Positions 1-7,509 are shown, counted from the stretch's first letter. The stretch: 32,112 nt of DNA from Roseicyclus sp. (GCA_016763475.1 JAESTV010000021.1:1-32112); one strand, 5' to 3'. Translations and numbers: made by a program. The notes: generated by a model from the sequence alone, not told the origin.

Positions 1-1
1 C

Positions 2-496
2 CTGCGCGGGGCGCGGGACTGGTGGCATCCGGGCCGTCACGGGATGATCTGCCTTGGGCCGAAAAAGGTGCTTGGCATCTTTGGTGAGGTGCATCCGAAA
101 GTGCTGGCCGCGATGGATGTCAAAGGCCCTGCAATGGCGTTCACAATTTTCCCGGCGGAGGTTCCGATGCCCCGTAAAACAAATGCCAGCCGTGGCGCCG
201 TGACGATGTCGGACCTGCAAGCGGTTGAGCGGGATTTTGCGTTTGTGGTCGCCGCAGACGTTGCGTCGATTGATCTGGTGAACGCGGCTGCCGGGGCGGA
301 CAAAGCTCTGATCGCGGATGTACGGGTGTTTGATGAATTTGTCGGCGGCTCCCTTGGCGACGGGCAAAAATCTATCGCTCTGGCCGTGCGGATACAGCCG
401 AAGGATAAAACCCTGACCGAGGAGGAGATTGAGGCTGTTGCCGCCAAGATCGTCGAAAAGGTCGGCAAAGCCACAGGTGGCACGTTGCGCGGGTAA
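2..496 (+). CDS. pheT: Phenylalanine--tRNA ligase beta subunit, C-terminal part (5' end outside window)
   Basis: This is the last 164 codons of PheT, which with PheS charges tRNA-Phe with phenylalanine in the cytoplasm. The reading frame is open from base 2, so the gene starts upstream of the window. The visible part begins with the conserved ARDWWHPGRHG stretch and LGPKKVLGIFGEVHP. It ends with the FDX-ACB (ferredoxin-fold anticodon-binding) domain, recognisable from the VERDFAFVV strand to the GGTLRG terminus. That domain contacts the tRNA anticodon stem and normally forms the end of PheT, so the C-terminus looks complete. It stops with TAA at 494-496. The next gene starts 36 bases downstream on the same strand and could be co-transcribed. 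Confidence 0.95.
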   Translation: MRGARDWWHPGRHGMICLGPKKVLGIFGEVHPKVLAAMDVKGPAMAFTIFPAEVPMPRKTNASRGAVTMSDLQAVERDFAFVVAADVASIDLVNAAAGADKALIADVRVFDEFVGGSLGDGQKSIALAVRIQPKDKTLTEEEIEAVAAKIVEKVGKATGGTLRG

Positions 497-532
497 CCTG
501 CCCTCAGGACCTCATCAGAAAGGAATATCCCG

Positions 533-976
533 ATGAAAGTATATTTGTCCGGCGAAATCCATACCGATTGGCGTGAGCGGATTGTAGCGGCGGCTGAGGG
601 GTTGGATATTACGTTCTCCGGCCCGGTGACCGATCATGGTGCCAGCGACGATTGTGGTGTGGCGATCCTTGGGGCGGAGCCAAACAAGTTCTGGCACGAC
701 CATAAAGGGGCGATGCTCAACGCAATCCGCACCCGCACCGGGATTGAGAATGCGGACGTGGTCGTGGTGCGCTTTGGAGAGCAGTACAAACAGTGGAACG
801 CGGCGTTTGATGCGGGGTATGCCAATGCGTCAGGCAAGCCGTTGATTGTGCTGTCGATGCCCGAGCATCAACATCCGCTGAAAGAGGTTCACGCAGCCGC
901 CCTGGCCGTGGCGGAACAGCCGGAGCAGGTTGTGCAGATCCTGCGGTATGTTTTGACCGGCAACTTGCCCGGCTGA
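533..976 (+). CDS. ytoQ: YtoQ family protein
   Basis: A 147-residue cytosolic protein of the YtoQ family, related to nucleoside 2-deoxyribosyltransferase-like folds; its biological role is not established. The family pattern is clear from the N-terminus (MKVYLSGEIHTDWRERI), the central GPVTDHGASDDCG stretch, and the late NADVVVVRFGEQYKQWNAAFDAGYA region, where such folds place substrate-binding residues. The length matches the family. The start is supported by an AAAGGA ribosome site about eight bases upstream. It lies 36 bases after pheT, and its end faces the glutathione transferase gene across a hairpin. The assignment to the family is confident. The reaction is unknown, and I would not infer nucleoside chemistry without a test. 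Confidence 0.9.
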   Translation: MKVYLSGEIHTDWRERIVAAAEGLDITFSGPVTDHGASDDCGVAILGAEPNKFWHDHKGAMLNAIRTRTGIENADVVVVRFGEQYKQWNAAFDAGYANASGKPLIVLSMPEHQHPLKEVHAAALAVAEQPEQVVQILRYVLTGNLPG

Positions 977-999
977 CAGGCCACGTCCGGCACCGCAAG

Positions 1000-1023
1000 G
1001 AGGGCGGGCTGAATTCCGCCCTC
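1000..1023. terminator. Hairpin between convergent genes (probable bidirectional terminator)
   Basis: A perfect 8-bp inverted repeat, GAGGGCGG and CCGCCCTC, encloses an 8-base loop between the converging ytoQ and glutathione transferase genes. It has no T-run on either side, so termination would be inefficient or factor-assisted. The position, between two stop codons 64 bases apart, is the main support. Confidence 0.5.
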
Positions 1024-1040
1024 GCCCCCGCCCCACAACC

Positions 1041-1745
1041 TCAGACCTCAGGTGGGGGCGGTGTCAGCAATCCTTTTTGCACCGCTGCGCGGGCCAGGAA
1101 ACGATCCAAATAGGCGGGTAGGTTTTTCAGCTCGCTCCAGCCTGCCACATCCTTGGTGCCGTAATAATCCAGCGCCTTCAGCCAAGGCGCAATTGCAATG
1201 TCGGCGATGGAATAATCACCCGCGATCCAGTTGCGATCAGCCAATTCACCATCCAGCACCGCCAAAAGGCGTTTTGCCTCGGCTACGTATCGCGCCTTCG
1301 GGCGGGGGTCTTCGATCTCGGCCCCGGCGAATTTCGAGAAGTAGCCAAGCTGCCCCAGCATCGGGCCAAGGCCACCCATCTGGAACATCACCCATTTGAT
1401 GACCTGATATTTGTCAGCCGCGCTTGCGCCCAACAACTGGCCCGACTTTTCGCCGAGATAGATCAGGATCGCGCCGGATTCCCACAAGGCAATTGGTGCG
1501 CCGCCGGGGCCATTCGGGTCGATAATCGCGGGGATCTTGTTGTTGGGGTTCAGGCTGAGGAACTCGGCGCTTTTGACGTCGGAATCCGACAGCGTGACGA
1601 GGTGCGTCTCGTAGGCCAGCCCCATCTCTTCCAGCGCTATGGAGACTTTCACACCGTTTGGAGTTGGGGAGGAATAAAGCTGGATGACTGACGGGTCTTC
1701 GGCAGGCCAGCGGGTGTTGATGGGGAAATCAGTGACGGAACTCAT
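1041..1745 (-). CDS. Glutathione S-transferase, Nu-class/YfcG-YghU type
   Basis: A 234-residue soluble glutathione transferase. The N-terminal thioredoxin-like domain starts with [12 protein letters not shown] near residues 23-34. That Ser/Thr-Pro-Asn segment is typical of the YfcG/YghU (Nu) class, whose members have disulfide-bond reductase activity. The cis-proline loop is NKIPAI near residue 69, and [10 protein letters not shown] provides the Glu-Ser pair that holds the glutathione gamma-glutamyl group. The all-helical C-terminal domain carries the [18 protein letters not shown]-capping region. The ATG start has a GAGGG ribosome site about five bases upstream. The gene is transcribed away from mscL, with 154 bases between the two starts. 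The class is well supported by motifs, but the substrate cannot be read from sequence. Confidence 0.92.
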   Translation of the reverse strand: MSSVTDFPINTRWPAEDPSVIQLYSSPTPNGVKVSIALEEMGLAYETHLVTLSDSDVKSAEFLSLNPNNKIPAIIDPNGPGGAPIALWESGAILIYLGEKSGQLLGASAADKYQVIKWVMFQMGGLGPMLGQLGYFSKFAGAEIEDPRPKARYVAEAKRLLAVLDGELADRNWIAGDYSIADIAIAPWLKALDYYGTKDVAGWSELKNLPAYLDRFLARAAVQKGLLTPPPPEV

Positions 1746-1899
1746 CGGGACCCTCGGTGCGAAATGCTACGCTCGGAAATTATCTCCCCTTGCCACGGCC
1801 TGCCAGGCTGCGCTTTCTGCTGTGGCGAGAGGGGGTGGTGTGCGCAAGCGCGCAAAAGACCTCCCCGAGGAACGGAATGAAACTGGGTGGACAGATATA

Positions 1900-2337
1900 A
1901 TGGTTAAAGAATTCAAAGATTTCATCGCCAAAGGCAATGTCATGGACATGGCTGTTGGTATCATTATCGGCGCGGCCTTCACGGCGATCGTCACCTCACT
2001 TGTGGGTGATTTGATCAATCCGATCATTGGTCTTGTGTCGGGTGGTGCTGATTTCACCAACACTTATGCCGTTTTGGCTGGTGAGGTGCCGGCGGGTGCG
2101 TCGCTGGATGCAGCACGAGAGGCCGGGGCTTCGGTCTTTGCTTACGGTGCGTTCATCATGGCGATCATCAACTTTGTGATCATTGCGTTTGTGGTGTTCA
2201 TGTTGGTGAAGATGGTCAATCGGGTGAAAGATGCCGCTGAGAAGGAAGAGGAAGCCCCCGCCGCAGAAGAGCCCAAGGGCCCCACCGCAGAGGAGCTTCT
2301 GACCGAGATCCGCGATGCGCTAAAAGCAAAGGCCTGA
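1900..2337 (+). CDS. mscL: Large-conductance mechanosensitive channel MscL
   Basis: A 145-residue inner-membrane channel that opens under membrane tension to release solutes during osmotic downshock; it works as a homopentamer. The N-terminal amphipathic segment [20 protein letters not shown] is canonical. It is followed by the pore helix (about residues 15-44, [21 protein letters not shown]), a periplasmic loop, and TM2 (about 82-107). A charged linker leads to the conserved cytoplasmic helix [13 protein letters not shown]. The frame is open back to 1684, but the family always starts at MVKEF, so ATG 1900 is chosen. A weak GGTGGA lies upstream. The linker is rich in Glu, Ala and Pro. The last codons sit inside a 16-bp tandem repeat. 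An independent terminator suggests a single-gene transcript. Confidence 0.96.
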   Translation: MVKEFKDFIAKGNVMDMAVGIIIGAAFTAIVTSLVGDLINPIIGLVSGGADFTNTYAVLAGEVPAGASLDAAREAGASVFAYGAFIMAIINFVIIAFVVFMLVKMVNRVKDAAEKEEEAPAAEEPKGPTAEELLTEIRDALKAKA

Positions 2338-2379
2338 TGTCGCAAAGGCCGGATGTTAAAAAGGCCGGATGTTAAAAAG
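2328..2379 (+). repeat. 16-bp tandem repeat spanning the mscL stop codon
   Basis: Three consecutive 16-base units start at 2328, 2344 and 2360. Units two and three are identical (AAAGGCCGGATGTTAA). The first differs from them at three positions (AAAGGCCTGATGTCGC) and contains the mscL TGA. A partial fourth copy, AAAG, follows. The period is not a multiple of three, so the extra copies are non-coding. Confidence 0.9.
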
Positions 2380-2389
2380 ATAGTGAAGC

Positions 2390-2423
2390 GGCCCGTCTCC
2401 GATCCGGAGGCGGGCCATTTTGT
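2390..2423 (+). terminator. Rho-independent terminator of mscL
   Basis: An 11-bp GC-rich stem (GGCCCGTCTCC with GGAGGCGGGCC, containing one G-U pair) closes a 5-base loop. It is followed by ATTTTGTG, about 50 bases after the mscL stop. This is the best-formed terminator in the window. Confidence 0.8.
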
Positions 2424-2556
2424 GCCCGCCCTTGAGGCGCGTTGCATTGTTCGTGCGGTCATTACGATCAGGCCGGAGACTGAATGATCGGACGACCTGA
2501 AGGCAGGTTTGTGTAATTGCGGCTGCTGTTGCCTTGCCGCAAGGTTTCGCCTCAGT

Positions 2557-2588
2557 GAGCGAGGGCGAGGGCGAGGGCGAGGGCGAGG
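2557..2588 (+). repeat. GAGGGC hexanucleotide repeat
   Basis: Four full GAGGGC units and a partial fifth (GAGG) run from 2561 to 2588, preceded by a degenerate GAGC. Such simple repeats can change length by replication slippage. The repeat can pair with GGCCCTCGCCC near 2631-2641, which could give a long hairpin downstream of the minus-strand ald gene. Confidence 0.85.
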
Positions 2589-2657
2589 TTCAGATCAGGC
2601 TGTAGCCCAACCAACACCCCGCCCGCCCCGGCCCTCGCCCCCGGACTGGTTGCTGGA

Positions 2658-3776
2658 TCAGCTCTTCGCCGCCAGCGCTGGTGACAACACGTCAATTCCC
2701 AGTGCCATTCCCACAGGACGGTTGGTCAATTTACCCGCGTGGGTATTCAGCCCCTCCAGCAGATGAGGATCATCTGTGCAGGCCTGTTTCCAACCTTTGT
2801 CAGCCAATGCCAGCATCAAAGGCATTGTGGCGTTGCCAAGCGCCAGAGTGGATGTACGCGCAACCGCGCCGGGCATGTTGGCAACACAGTAGTGCACAAT
2901 GCCATCAACCTCGTAGATCGGGTCTTGGTGGGTGGTGGCTTTTGAGGTTTCAAAGCAACCGCCCTGGTCAATGGCGACATCAACAATCACCGCGCCGGGC
3001 TTCATCGTGGACAGCTGCGCTTTTGTCACCAGCTTCGGCGCGGCGGCACCGGGGATCAGCACCGCGCCGATCACCATATCTGCTGAGGTGATCATCTGTG
3101 CCGTCGCATCAGCGCTGGCGTAACGGGTCTTGAACACGCCGCGATAGGCGTCGTCCAGGTAACGCAGCCGCGGCAGCGACCGGTCGAGGATGGTCACATC
3201 CGCGCCCATACCTGCTGCAATCCGTGCGGCTTGTGTGCCGACGACACCGCCACCAATCACCATAACCTCGGCGGGGCCAACACCCGGAACGCCGCCCATC
3301 AGAACACCGCGCCCGCCATTGGCCTTCTGTAACGCCCACGACCCGACCTGAGGCGCCAGACGTCCGGCAACTTCGGACATCGGGGCCAGAAGGGGCAAGC
3401 CGCCGTTGCGGTCTGTGACCGTCTCATAGGCAATTGCGGTGACGCCGCTAGCCAGCAGATCTTTGGTCTGCGCAAGATCGGGGGCAAGGTGCAGGTAGGT
3501 GAACAGGATCTGGCCTTCGCGCAATTGCGCCCGCTCAACCGCTTGGGGTTCCTTGACCTTCACCACCAACTCAGCCTCAGCAAAGATCGCCTCGGCTGTG
3601 TCCGCGATATCGGCACCAATGGCGCGGTAATCATCGTCGGTGAAACCCGCGCCTTCACCGGCGCCGGTCTGAATGGTGACGTGATGGCCGTGGACAACCG
3701 CTTCACGTGCGGCGGCTGGCGTCAGGCCAACGCGAAATTCCTGCGGCTTGATCTCTTTGGGGCATCCAATGTGCAT
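2658..3776 (-). CDS. ald: Alanine dehydrogenase
   Basis: A 372-residue NAD-dependent enzyme interconverting L-alanine and pyruvate plus ammonium; the family is typically hexameric and cytosolic. The canonical active-site residues fall at their expected numbers: Arg15 (EFRVGLTP), Lys75 (VKVKEPQ), His96 (FTYLHLAPD) and Asp270 (VDVAIDQGG). The nucleotide-binding turn is GGGVVG at 175-180. The frame stays open 44 codons further upstream, but [13 protein letters not shown] is the family start. It has a strong GGGAGGA ribosome site, so ATG 3776 is chosen. The gene is divergent from an Lrp/AsnC regulator 125 bases away, a common arrangement in which the regulator controls ald in response to alanine. 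The enzyme looks fully functional and can serve alanine catabolism or ammonium assimilation. Confidence 0.97.
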   Translation of the reverse strand: MHIGCPKEIKPQEFRVGLTPAAAREAVVHGHHVTIQTGAGEGAGFTDDDYRAIGADIADTAEAIFAEAELVVKVKEPQAVERAQLREGQILFTYLHLAPDLAQTKDLLASGVTAIAYETVTDRNGGLPLLAPMSEVAGRLAPQVGSWALQKANGGRGVLMGGVPGVGPAEVMVIGGGVVGTQAARIAAGMGADVTILDRSLPRLRYLDDAYRGVFKTRYASADATAQMITSADMVIGAVLIPGAAAPKLVTKAQLSTMKPGAVIVDVAIDQGGCFETSKATTHQDPIYEVDGIVHYCVANMPGAVARTSTLALGNATMPLMLALADKGWKQACTDDPHLLEGLNTHAGKLTNRPVGMALGIDVLSPALAAKS

Positions 3777-3862
3777 AGGTGTTCCTCCCGGAAATATGGA
3801 ATCTCTCTTACGTGGGGAATACGCCTGCAAAGGTGGAATTTCTTTGATAGTTTGCCCGTGTT

Positions 3863-3874
3863 GAGTCATGACTC
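3863..3874. promoter_or_regulatory. Perfect palindrome with two GANTC sites in the ald-regulator promoter region
   Basis: GAGTCATGACTC is a perfect 12-bp palindrome located 27 bases before the regulator start and 86 bases before the ald start. It may be an operator for the adjacent Lrp-type protein. Each arm is also a GANTC sequence, the site of the cell-cycle DNA methylase CcrM in alphaproteobacteria. A poor sigma70-like match (TTGATA at 3844, CATGAC at 3867) would put it over the regulator's -10 region. The function is inferred. Confidence 0.5.
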
Positions 3875-3901
3875 TGCATGAAATGTGCGCTGGAGGTGGA
3901 G

Positions 3902-4384
3902 ATGCCACGAGAAATCACCGCTGAGGTTGATCTGGACGATATGGATGTCTCTATCCTGCGTGCGTTGCAGCGCCAGGGGCGCATGACCCATGCGGAGATG
4001 TCGGAGCGTGTAAACCTGTCCCCGTCCGCCTGTCACCGGCGGGTTCAGCGGCTTGAGGCATCAGGTGTGATCCGTGACTATGTGGCGCTGGTGAACCCGC
4101 GCGCGGTGGGGCGGGTCACAACGGTGTTTGTGGAAATCAAACTGCAAGGTCAATCGAACCAGATCCTCGATGCCTTCGAGAAGGCCGTGGCGCGGGTTCC
4201 TGACGTTCTGGAATGTCACCTGATGGCCGGGACGGCGGACTACCTGCTGAAGGTTGTGGCCCGTGACAGCGAAGATTTTGCCCGCATCCATCGCCAACAT
4301 CTGTCCCGATTGCCGGGTGTGGCACAGATGCAGTCGAGTTTTGCCCTGAAGACGGTGTTCAAGACAACGGCCCTGCCGGTCTAG
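3902..4384 (+). CDS. Lrp/AsnC family transcriptional regulator, probable regulator of ald
   Basis: A 160-residue DNA-binding regulator. The N-terminal winged helix-turn-helix covers about residues 12-62 (LDDMDVSILRALQRQGRMT, then LSPSACHRRVQRLEASGVI). It is followed by the AsnC/RAM ligand-binding domain, with the VPDVLECHLMAGTADYLLKV core and the closing LPGVAQMQSSFALKTV segment. An in-frame ATG exists at 3878, but ATG 3902 has GGAGG six bases upstream and matches the usual family start. The gene is divergent from ald, so it probably controls ald and itself with an amino acid as effector, by analogy with AldR-type proteins. Its stop codon shares the tetramer CTAG with the stop of the oppositely oriented azlD. 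Confidence 0.93.
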   Translation: MPREITAEVDLDDMDVSILRALQRQGRMTHAEMSERVNLSPSACHRRVQRLEASGVIRDYVALVNPRAVGRVTTVFVEIKLQGQSNQILDAFEKAVARVPDVLECHLMAGTADYLLKVVARDSEDFARIHRQHLSRLPGVAQMQSSFALKTVFKTTALPV

Positions 4385-4710
4385 ATCAACGCATTCAGCA
4401 GCAGGAACGTCGCACTCCCGGCTGCAATGCCAAAGGCGCTGTTCTTGCGCCAATACCCGATGCCCAATGTTGCGGCTGCGGCCAGCAGATGTGTTGTGCT
4501 GATCTGGCCCCCTGTGACCTCGGGCCAGAGGATCGCCGGGGTGACCAGCGCCGGTAAGATTGCAACGGGGGTATAGCGCAAGTGGCGCAACATCCAATCG
4601 GGCAGTTTGCGGTCCCCAATCAGCCCCAGAAACGAGAAGCGAATGGCGAAAGTGGCCAGTCCAAGGACAATAATGATGAGCCATATTTGCCCCGCGCTCC
4701 ACCCGATCAT
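4381..4710 (-). CDS. azlD: AzlD family branched-chain amino acid exporter, small subunit
   Basis: A 109-residue inner-membrane protein with about four hydrophobic helices, matching the AzlD/YgaH family. AzlD works with AzlC to export branched-chain amino acids and analogues. Recognisable parts are the LATFAIRFSFLGLIGDRKLPDWMLRHLRYTPVAILPALV block, carrying the family's Arg/Tyr-Pro pattern, and the C-terminal AAAATLGIGYWRKNSAFGIAAG segment. The start overlaps the azlC stop as ATGA, so the two subunits are translationally coupled. The stop codon meets the stop of the Lrp-type regulator head-on. Export of an amino acid next to an alanine-responsive locus is suggestive, but the substrate is not readable. 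Confidence 0.9.
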   Translation of the reverse strand: MIGWSAGQIWLIIIVLGLATFAIRFSFLGLIGDRKLPDWMLRHLRYTPVAILPALVTPAILWPEVTGGQISTTHLLAAAATLGIGYWRKNSAFGIAAGSATFLLLNALI

Positions 4711-5414
4711 GGCTGACCCATCCTGCGTTCCACCTCAGCCCCGACAATCATCGCGCCAATACCTGCGGGCATCAGGCCGAGGTTGTAGGGCAGGCCCACG
4801 AACACAATCGCCAACACAACGGAGGTCACCAGTGCCGCAATATGCGCCAGCGTGCGCAAGGCGGGGGCAACCAACGACAGGAACGCAATCGGCACCACAA
4901 ATTCGATACCCCAATCGCCTGGAACTGATTGCCCAAGAAGCGCACCCGCAAGGGTTGCGGCATACCAGGTGGGCACAATTGGCAGACAGGTGCCAAAGAA
5001 ATATCCGAGCCTCTCGGTCAGGGTAAGTTCTGGCTTGGCCTCAAATTCCACAACCGAGACGGCGTAGGTCTGATCCATGTTCATGTAAGCCACCAGCGCG
5101 CGTTTCCACAGCGGGGCAGCCCCCAGATGGGAGGCAAGGGCGGCGGAATACATCGCCATGCGCAGGTTCACCGCAATAGCCGACAGAAGCACGATGATTG
5201 TGGGTGCCTGGTCCAGCAAAAGCTGTAGCGCGGTAAGCTGCGCCGCACCCGCGATAACGACAATGGAAAACCCCATGACCTGCGCGATGTTCAGGCCAGC
5301 TTCCGTGCCGATGACGCCGAACAGCAGGCCGAACGGCACGGCAACAAGCACAAATGGTCCGCAATCGCGGGCACCGCGCCAGAATGCCTTGCGAGAGGTG
5401 GTGTCGATTGCCAT
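4707..5414 (-). CDS. azlC: AzlC family branched-chain amino acid exporter, large subunit
   Basis: A 235-residue polytopic membrane protein of the AzlC/YgaZ family, the larger subunit of an amino acid efflux pair. The conserved N-terminal part reads PFVLVAVPFGLLFGVIG, followed by AQVMGFSIVVIAGAAQLTALQLL. NLRMAMYSAALASHL and the MNMDQTYAV motif follow, and several further hydrophobic helices run to the C-terminus. The length is typical. The end overlaps the azlD start by four bases. The start at 5414 lies about 50 bases from the divergently oriented mobA, so both promoters must sit in a short shared region or inside coding sequence. The family is clear, and branched-chain amino acid export is inferred from characterised members. 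Confidence 0.92.
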   Translation of the reverse strand: MAIDTTSRKAFWRGARDCGPFVLVAVPFGLLFGVIGTEAGLNIAQVMGFSIVVIAGAAQLTALQLLLDQAPTIIVLLSAIAVNLRMAMYSAALASHLGAAPLWKRALVAYMNMDQTYAVSVVEFEAKPELTLTERLGYFFGTCLPIVPTWYAATLAGALLGQSVPGDWGIEFVVPIAFLSLVAPALRTLAHIAALVTSVVLAIVFVGLPYNLGLMPAGIGAMIVGAEVERRMGQP

Positions 5415-5465
5415 GACGCGTCAGTATCCCCGAGTGCGGCTATGGTTAGAGGCGGAACACGACGG

Positions 5466-6077
5466 ATGCAATTGCAGGACACGATCACCCCTTCGACGGT
5501 CTCTTCTGTGGCCCCTTCTGTGATCCCGGCAGTGATTTTGGCGGGTGGTCAGGGGCTGCGAATTGGCGGCGACAAGGCACAGGTGCTGTTGGCCGGGAGG
5601 CCGCTGTGGCGGCACGTGTATGATCGGGTTGCACCGCAGGTGGCGGCTGTTGTTGTCAATGGCGTAGGGAGCTTTGGCTCAATGCCGGTCATCGCAGATG
5701 ACGTACCGGGGCAGGGGCCCCTTGGCGGTGTTCTGGCGGCGATGGATTGGGCAAGCAGGCAAGGGGCCAAACGGGTAATGACTGTGGCCGTTGATACCCC
5801 GTTTCTGCCGGGTGACCTGTGCGCGCGATTGGCAATGCAGGTCGGCCCGATTGTGATCGCCCGAACCGATGATGGGTTACATGCGACAACCGCCCTGTGG
5901 GATGTGTCGCTGGCTGATGACCTGCGCGCCGCGCTGGCGGCAGGGGCACGCAAGGTGACGGCCTGGTCTGAAACGGCAGGATACGCAGCGGTGCCTTTTC
6001 CTGAGTCGGTTCCACCTGCATTTTTCAACGTCAACACACGAGAGGACCTGGAACAGGCCGAGGCATGGTTGGCATGA
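5466..6077 (+). CDS. mobA: Molybdenum cofactor guanylyltransferase MobA
   Basis: A 203-residue cytosolic enzyme that transfers GMP from GTP to molybdopterin to make the guanine dinucleotide cofactor used by DMSO reductase-family enzymes. The nucleotide-binding loop AVILAGGQGLRIGGDK lies near residues 21-36. The central VIADDVPGQGPLGGVLAAMDW segment and the metal-binding AVDTPFLPGDL follow. The ending FFNVNTREDLEQAEAWL is the typical NxNTPEDL-type terminus. An ATG at 5442 is also possible and adds eight residues. I prefer 5466 because a GAGGCGGA stretch precedes it. No mobB follows: the start ATG overlapping the mobA stop opens only a 38-codon frame. Divergent from azlC. Confidence 0.92.
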   Translation: MQLQDTITPSTVSSVAPSVIPAVILAGGQGLRIGGDKAQVLLAGRPLWRHVYDRVAPQVAAVVVNGVGSFGSMPVIADDVPGQGPLGGVLAAMDWASRQGAKRVMTVAVDTPFLPGDLCARLAMQVGPIVIARTDDGLHATTALWDVSLADDLRAALAAGARKVTAWSETAGYAAVPFPESVPPAFFNVNTREDLEQAEAWLA

Positions 6078-6163
6078 GCAGGTTTCAGACCATCATCATG
6101 GTCGCTCGGCCCGTTCGACCCAAGCCGTTGCCAGCCAAACCCACCAAAGTCTCGGTTTTCACC

Positions 6164-6196
6164 GAGGTAGCGCGGGGTAGCGTGAGGTAGCGCGGG
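6164..6196 (+). repeat. 10-bp tandem repeat downstream of mobA
   Basis: GAGGTAGCGC, GGGGTAGCGT and GAGGTAGCGC follow one another directly, with a partial fourth unit. The period equals about one turn of the helix. It lies in the 259-base gap between mobA and the PatB-type gene. The same gap holds no credible gene. Confidence 0.8.
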
Positions 6197-6292
6197 ATGG
6201 CTGCACAACACCTGAGTATTACCGCACCCGCCATGCCGCTGTAGCGGCTTGCCGCGATGTTGCGTGAGGGGGATTCCGAGGAGGGATGGACC

Positions 6293-6315
6293 CTCGGCCT
6301 CGGGATGAGGCCGAG
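6293..6315. terminator. Hairpin downstream of the PatB-type gene
   Basis: A perfect 9-bp stem, CTCGGCCTC and GAGGCCGAG, encloses the loop GGGAT, 21 bases beyond the minus-strand stop codon. No T-run follows on either strand, so it is a weak intrinsic terminator candidate or a 3'-end stabilising structure. Confidence 0.45.
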
Positions 6316-6336
6316 TTGATCGCAGGGCCGTAGCCT

Positions 6337-7509
6337 CTATTGCAGATCGCCAAACGCCGCCTGCATGCGGGCCACGGCATCTTCGATCCGCACCCGAGGC
6401 ATGGCGAAATTGAAACGGCTCCACAATTCGCCACCCTTGCCGAACTCCGGACCGGCGCCGACAGCGATTTTCGCATCGTCGCGGATGCGCGTAGCGATCT
6501 CTTCGGGGGTCATGCCGGTGCCCGAAAAGTCCACCCATGCAAGAAATGTCGATTCCAGCCGCATCGAGTGAAGTCCGGGGATGGCGTTGATCCCGGCGTC
6601 GAAAACAGCACGGTTGTCATCGAGATAGGCGATCTGCGCCTTCAGCCATGTCTCGCCTTCCGGTGTGTAGGCCGCCATCGTTGCAACGGCCCCGACCGTG
6701 CCCGGTCCATAATCTGACATCCGCAGGCTGCGCTGGTAAGCGGTGCGCAGGGTTTCATCCGGGATGATCATTTGCCCGGCCCGAAGGCCTGCAAGATTGA
6801 ACGACTTGGACGCCGCAGTGGCGGTCAGGGTGCGATCGCGTTGCGCCGGAGCCGCGATATCCATCGGGATATGTGTTGCGCCGGGATAGATCAGATCGGC
6901 ATGTACTTCGTCTGAAACCAGGATCAGATCATGGGCTTCGGCGAACTCTGCCACCGCACGCATTTCCCCGGCGCTCCAGACCCGGCCAGACGGGTTTTGC
7001 GGCGCGCAGAACAGCAAAATCTTTACGCCGGGATCAAGTGCAGCAGCGGCGGCGTCGAGGTCCAGCTCGTACCGGCCATTCTCCAACCGTAGCGGCAACT
7101 CAACCGGACGTCGCTCGGTCCGCAGGGTTTTCAGGCGGAACTCGTGATAGACCGGGGTGAAATAACACACGCCATCCCCCGGCTCGGACCAGGTGTTGAT
7201 GCACATGGCAATGCCGTGCCCCAGCCCTTGAGTCGAGACGATCCAGTCCGGGTCAACATCCCAGCTGTGGCGATGGCCCTGCCATTCGGCCACTGCCCTG
7301 GTATACCCGTCCCAATCCGCGCCGTAGGGAAAACACCCATGTTCGACCATTGCGCCGACCGCATCCAGCACCACTGGCGCGGTGCGGAAATCGCTGTCGG
7401 CCACCGACATCGCAATTCCGGTTTCGCCATCGGCGCCCGCATCTTTGGGTAATGCGACCCATTTGTGGTTAAATGCCGCGCGTTGGTCGAGAATGCTGTC
7501 GAAATCCAT
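6337..7509 (-). CDS. patB: PatB/MalY-type PLP-dependent C-S lyase (cystathionine beta-lyase family)
   Basis: A 390-residue fold-type I pyridoxal-phosphate enzyme of the MalY/PatB group, which cleaves C-S bonds in cystathionine or cysteine conjugates to release pyruvate, ammonia and a thiol. The cofactor lysine is Lys235 in ATAASKSFNLAGLRAG. PLP-binding partners are the QNPSGRVW turn near 171-178 and Asp200 in LILVSDEVHADL. The N-terminal MSVADSDFRTAP corresponds to the family's MWVADMDF motif. The frame is open another 35 codons upstream, but MDFDSILDQR matches the family start and has a GGAGG ribosome site. In roseobacters such enzymes may also touch organosulfur metabolism, but that is inference. 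The biosynthetic alternative, methionine synthesis via cystathionine, cannot be excluded. Confidence 0.9.
   Translation of the reverse strand: MDFDSILDQRAAFNHKWVALPKDAGADGETGIAMSVADSDFRTAPVVLDAVGAMVEHGCFPYGADWDGYTRAVAEWQGHRHSWDVDPDWIVSTQGLGHGIAMCINTWSEPGDGVCYFTPVYHEFRLKTLRTERRPVELPLRLENGRYELDLDAAAAALDPGVKILLFCAPQNPSGRVWSAGEMRAVAEFAEAHDLILVSDEVHADLIYPGATHIPMDIAAPAQRDRTLTATAASKSFNLAGLRAGQMIIPDETLRTAYQRSLRMSDYGPGTVGAVATMAAYTPEGETWLKAQIAYLDDNRAVFDAGINAIPGLHSMRLESTFLAWVDFSGTGMTPEEIATRIRDDAKIAVGAGPEFGKGGELWSRFNFAMPRVRIEDAVARMQAAFGDLQ

Larger units (their letters stand above)
2338..2657. other. Gene-free stretch between mscL and ald
   Basis: These 320 bases hold the mscL-side tandem repeat, the mscL terminator and a GAGGGC hexamer repeat. 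A C-rich stretch near 2619-2643 is complementary to the hexamer repeat. An 85-codon open frame starts in the hexamer repeat and runs into the 3' end of ald. It has low-complexity composition and no convincing ribosome site, so I do not call it a gene. Confidence 0.7.

Noticed and set aside
1684-1899. 72-codon N-terminal extension of MscL
   Set aside because: MscL always begins with the amphipathic helix MVKEFKDF; the extension overlaps the divergent glutathione transferase start.
2328-2379. CRISPR-like repeat array
   Set aside because: Units are contiguous with no spacers, and no cas genes are present.
2509-2766. 85-codon plus-strand frame near the GAGGGC repeat
   Set aside because: It is low complexity, driven by the repeat, lacks a ribosome site, and overlaps the 3' end of ald.
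3777-3908. N-terminal extension of alanine dehydrogenase
   Set aside because: Family alignment and active-site numbering (Arg15, Lys75, His96, Asp270) fit a start at 3776, which has GGGAGGA.
5549-6538. 329-codon minus-strand frame opposite mobA
   Set aside because: It is antisense to intact MobA motifs and runs through repeats and into the PatB-type gene.
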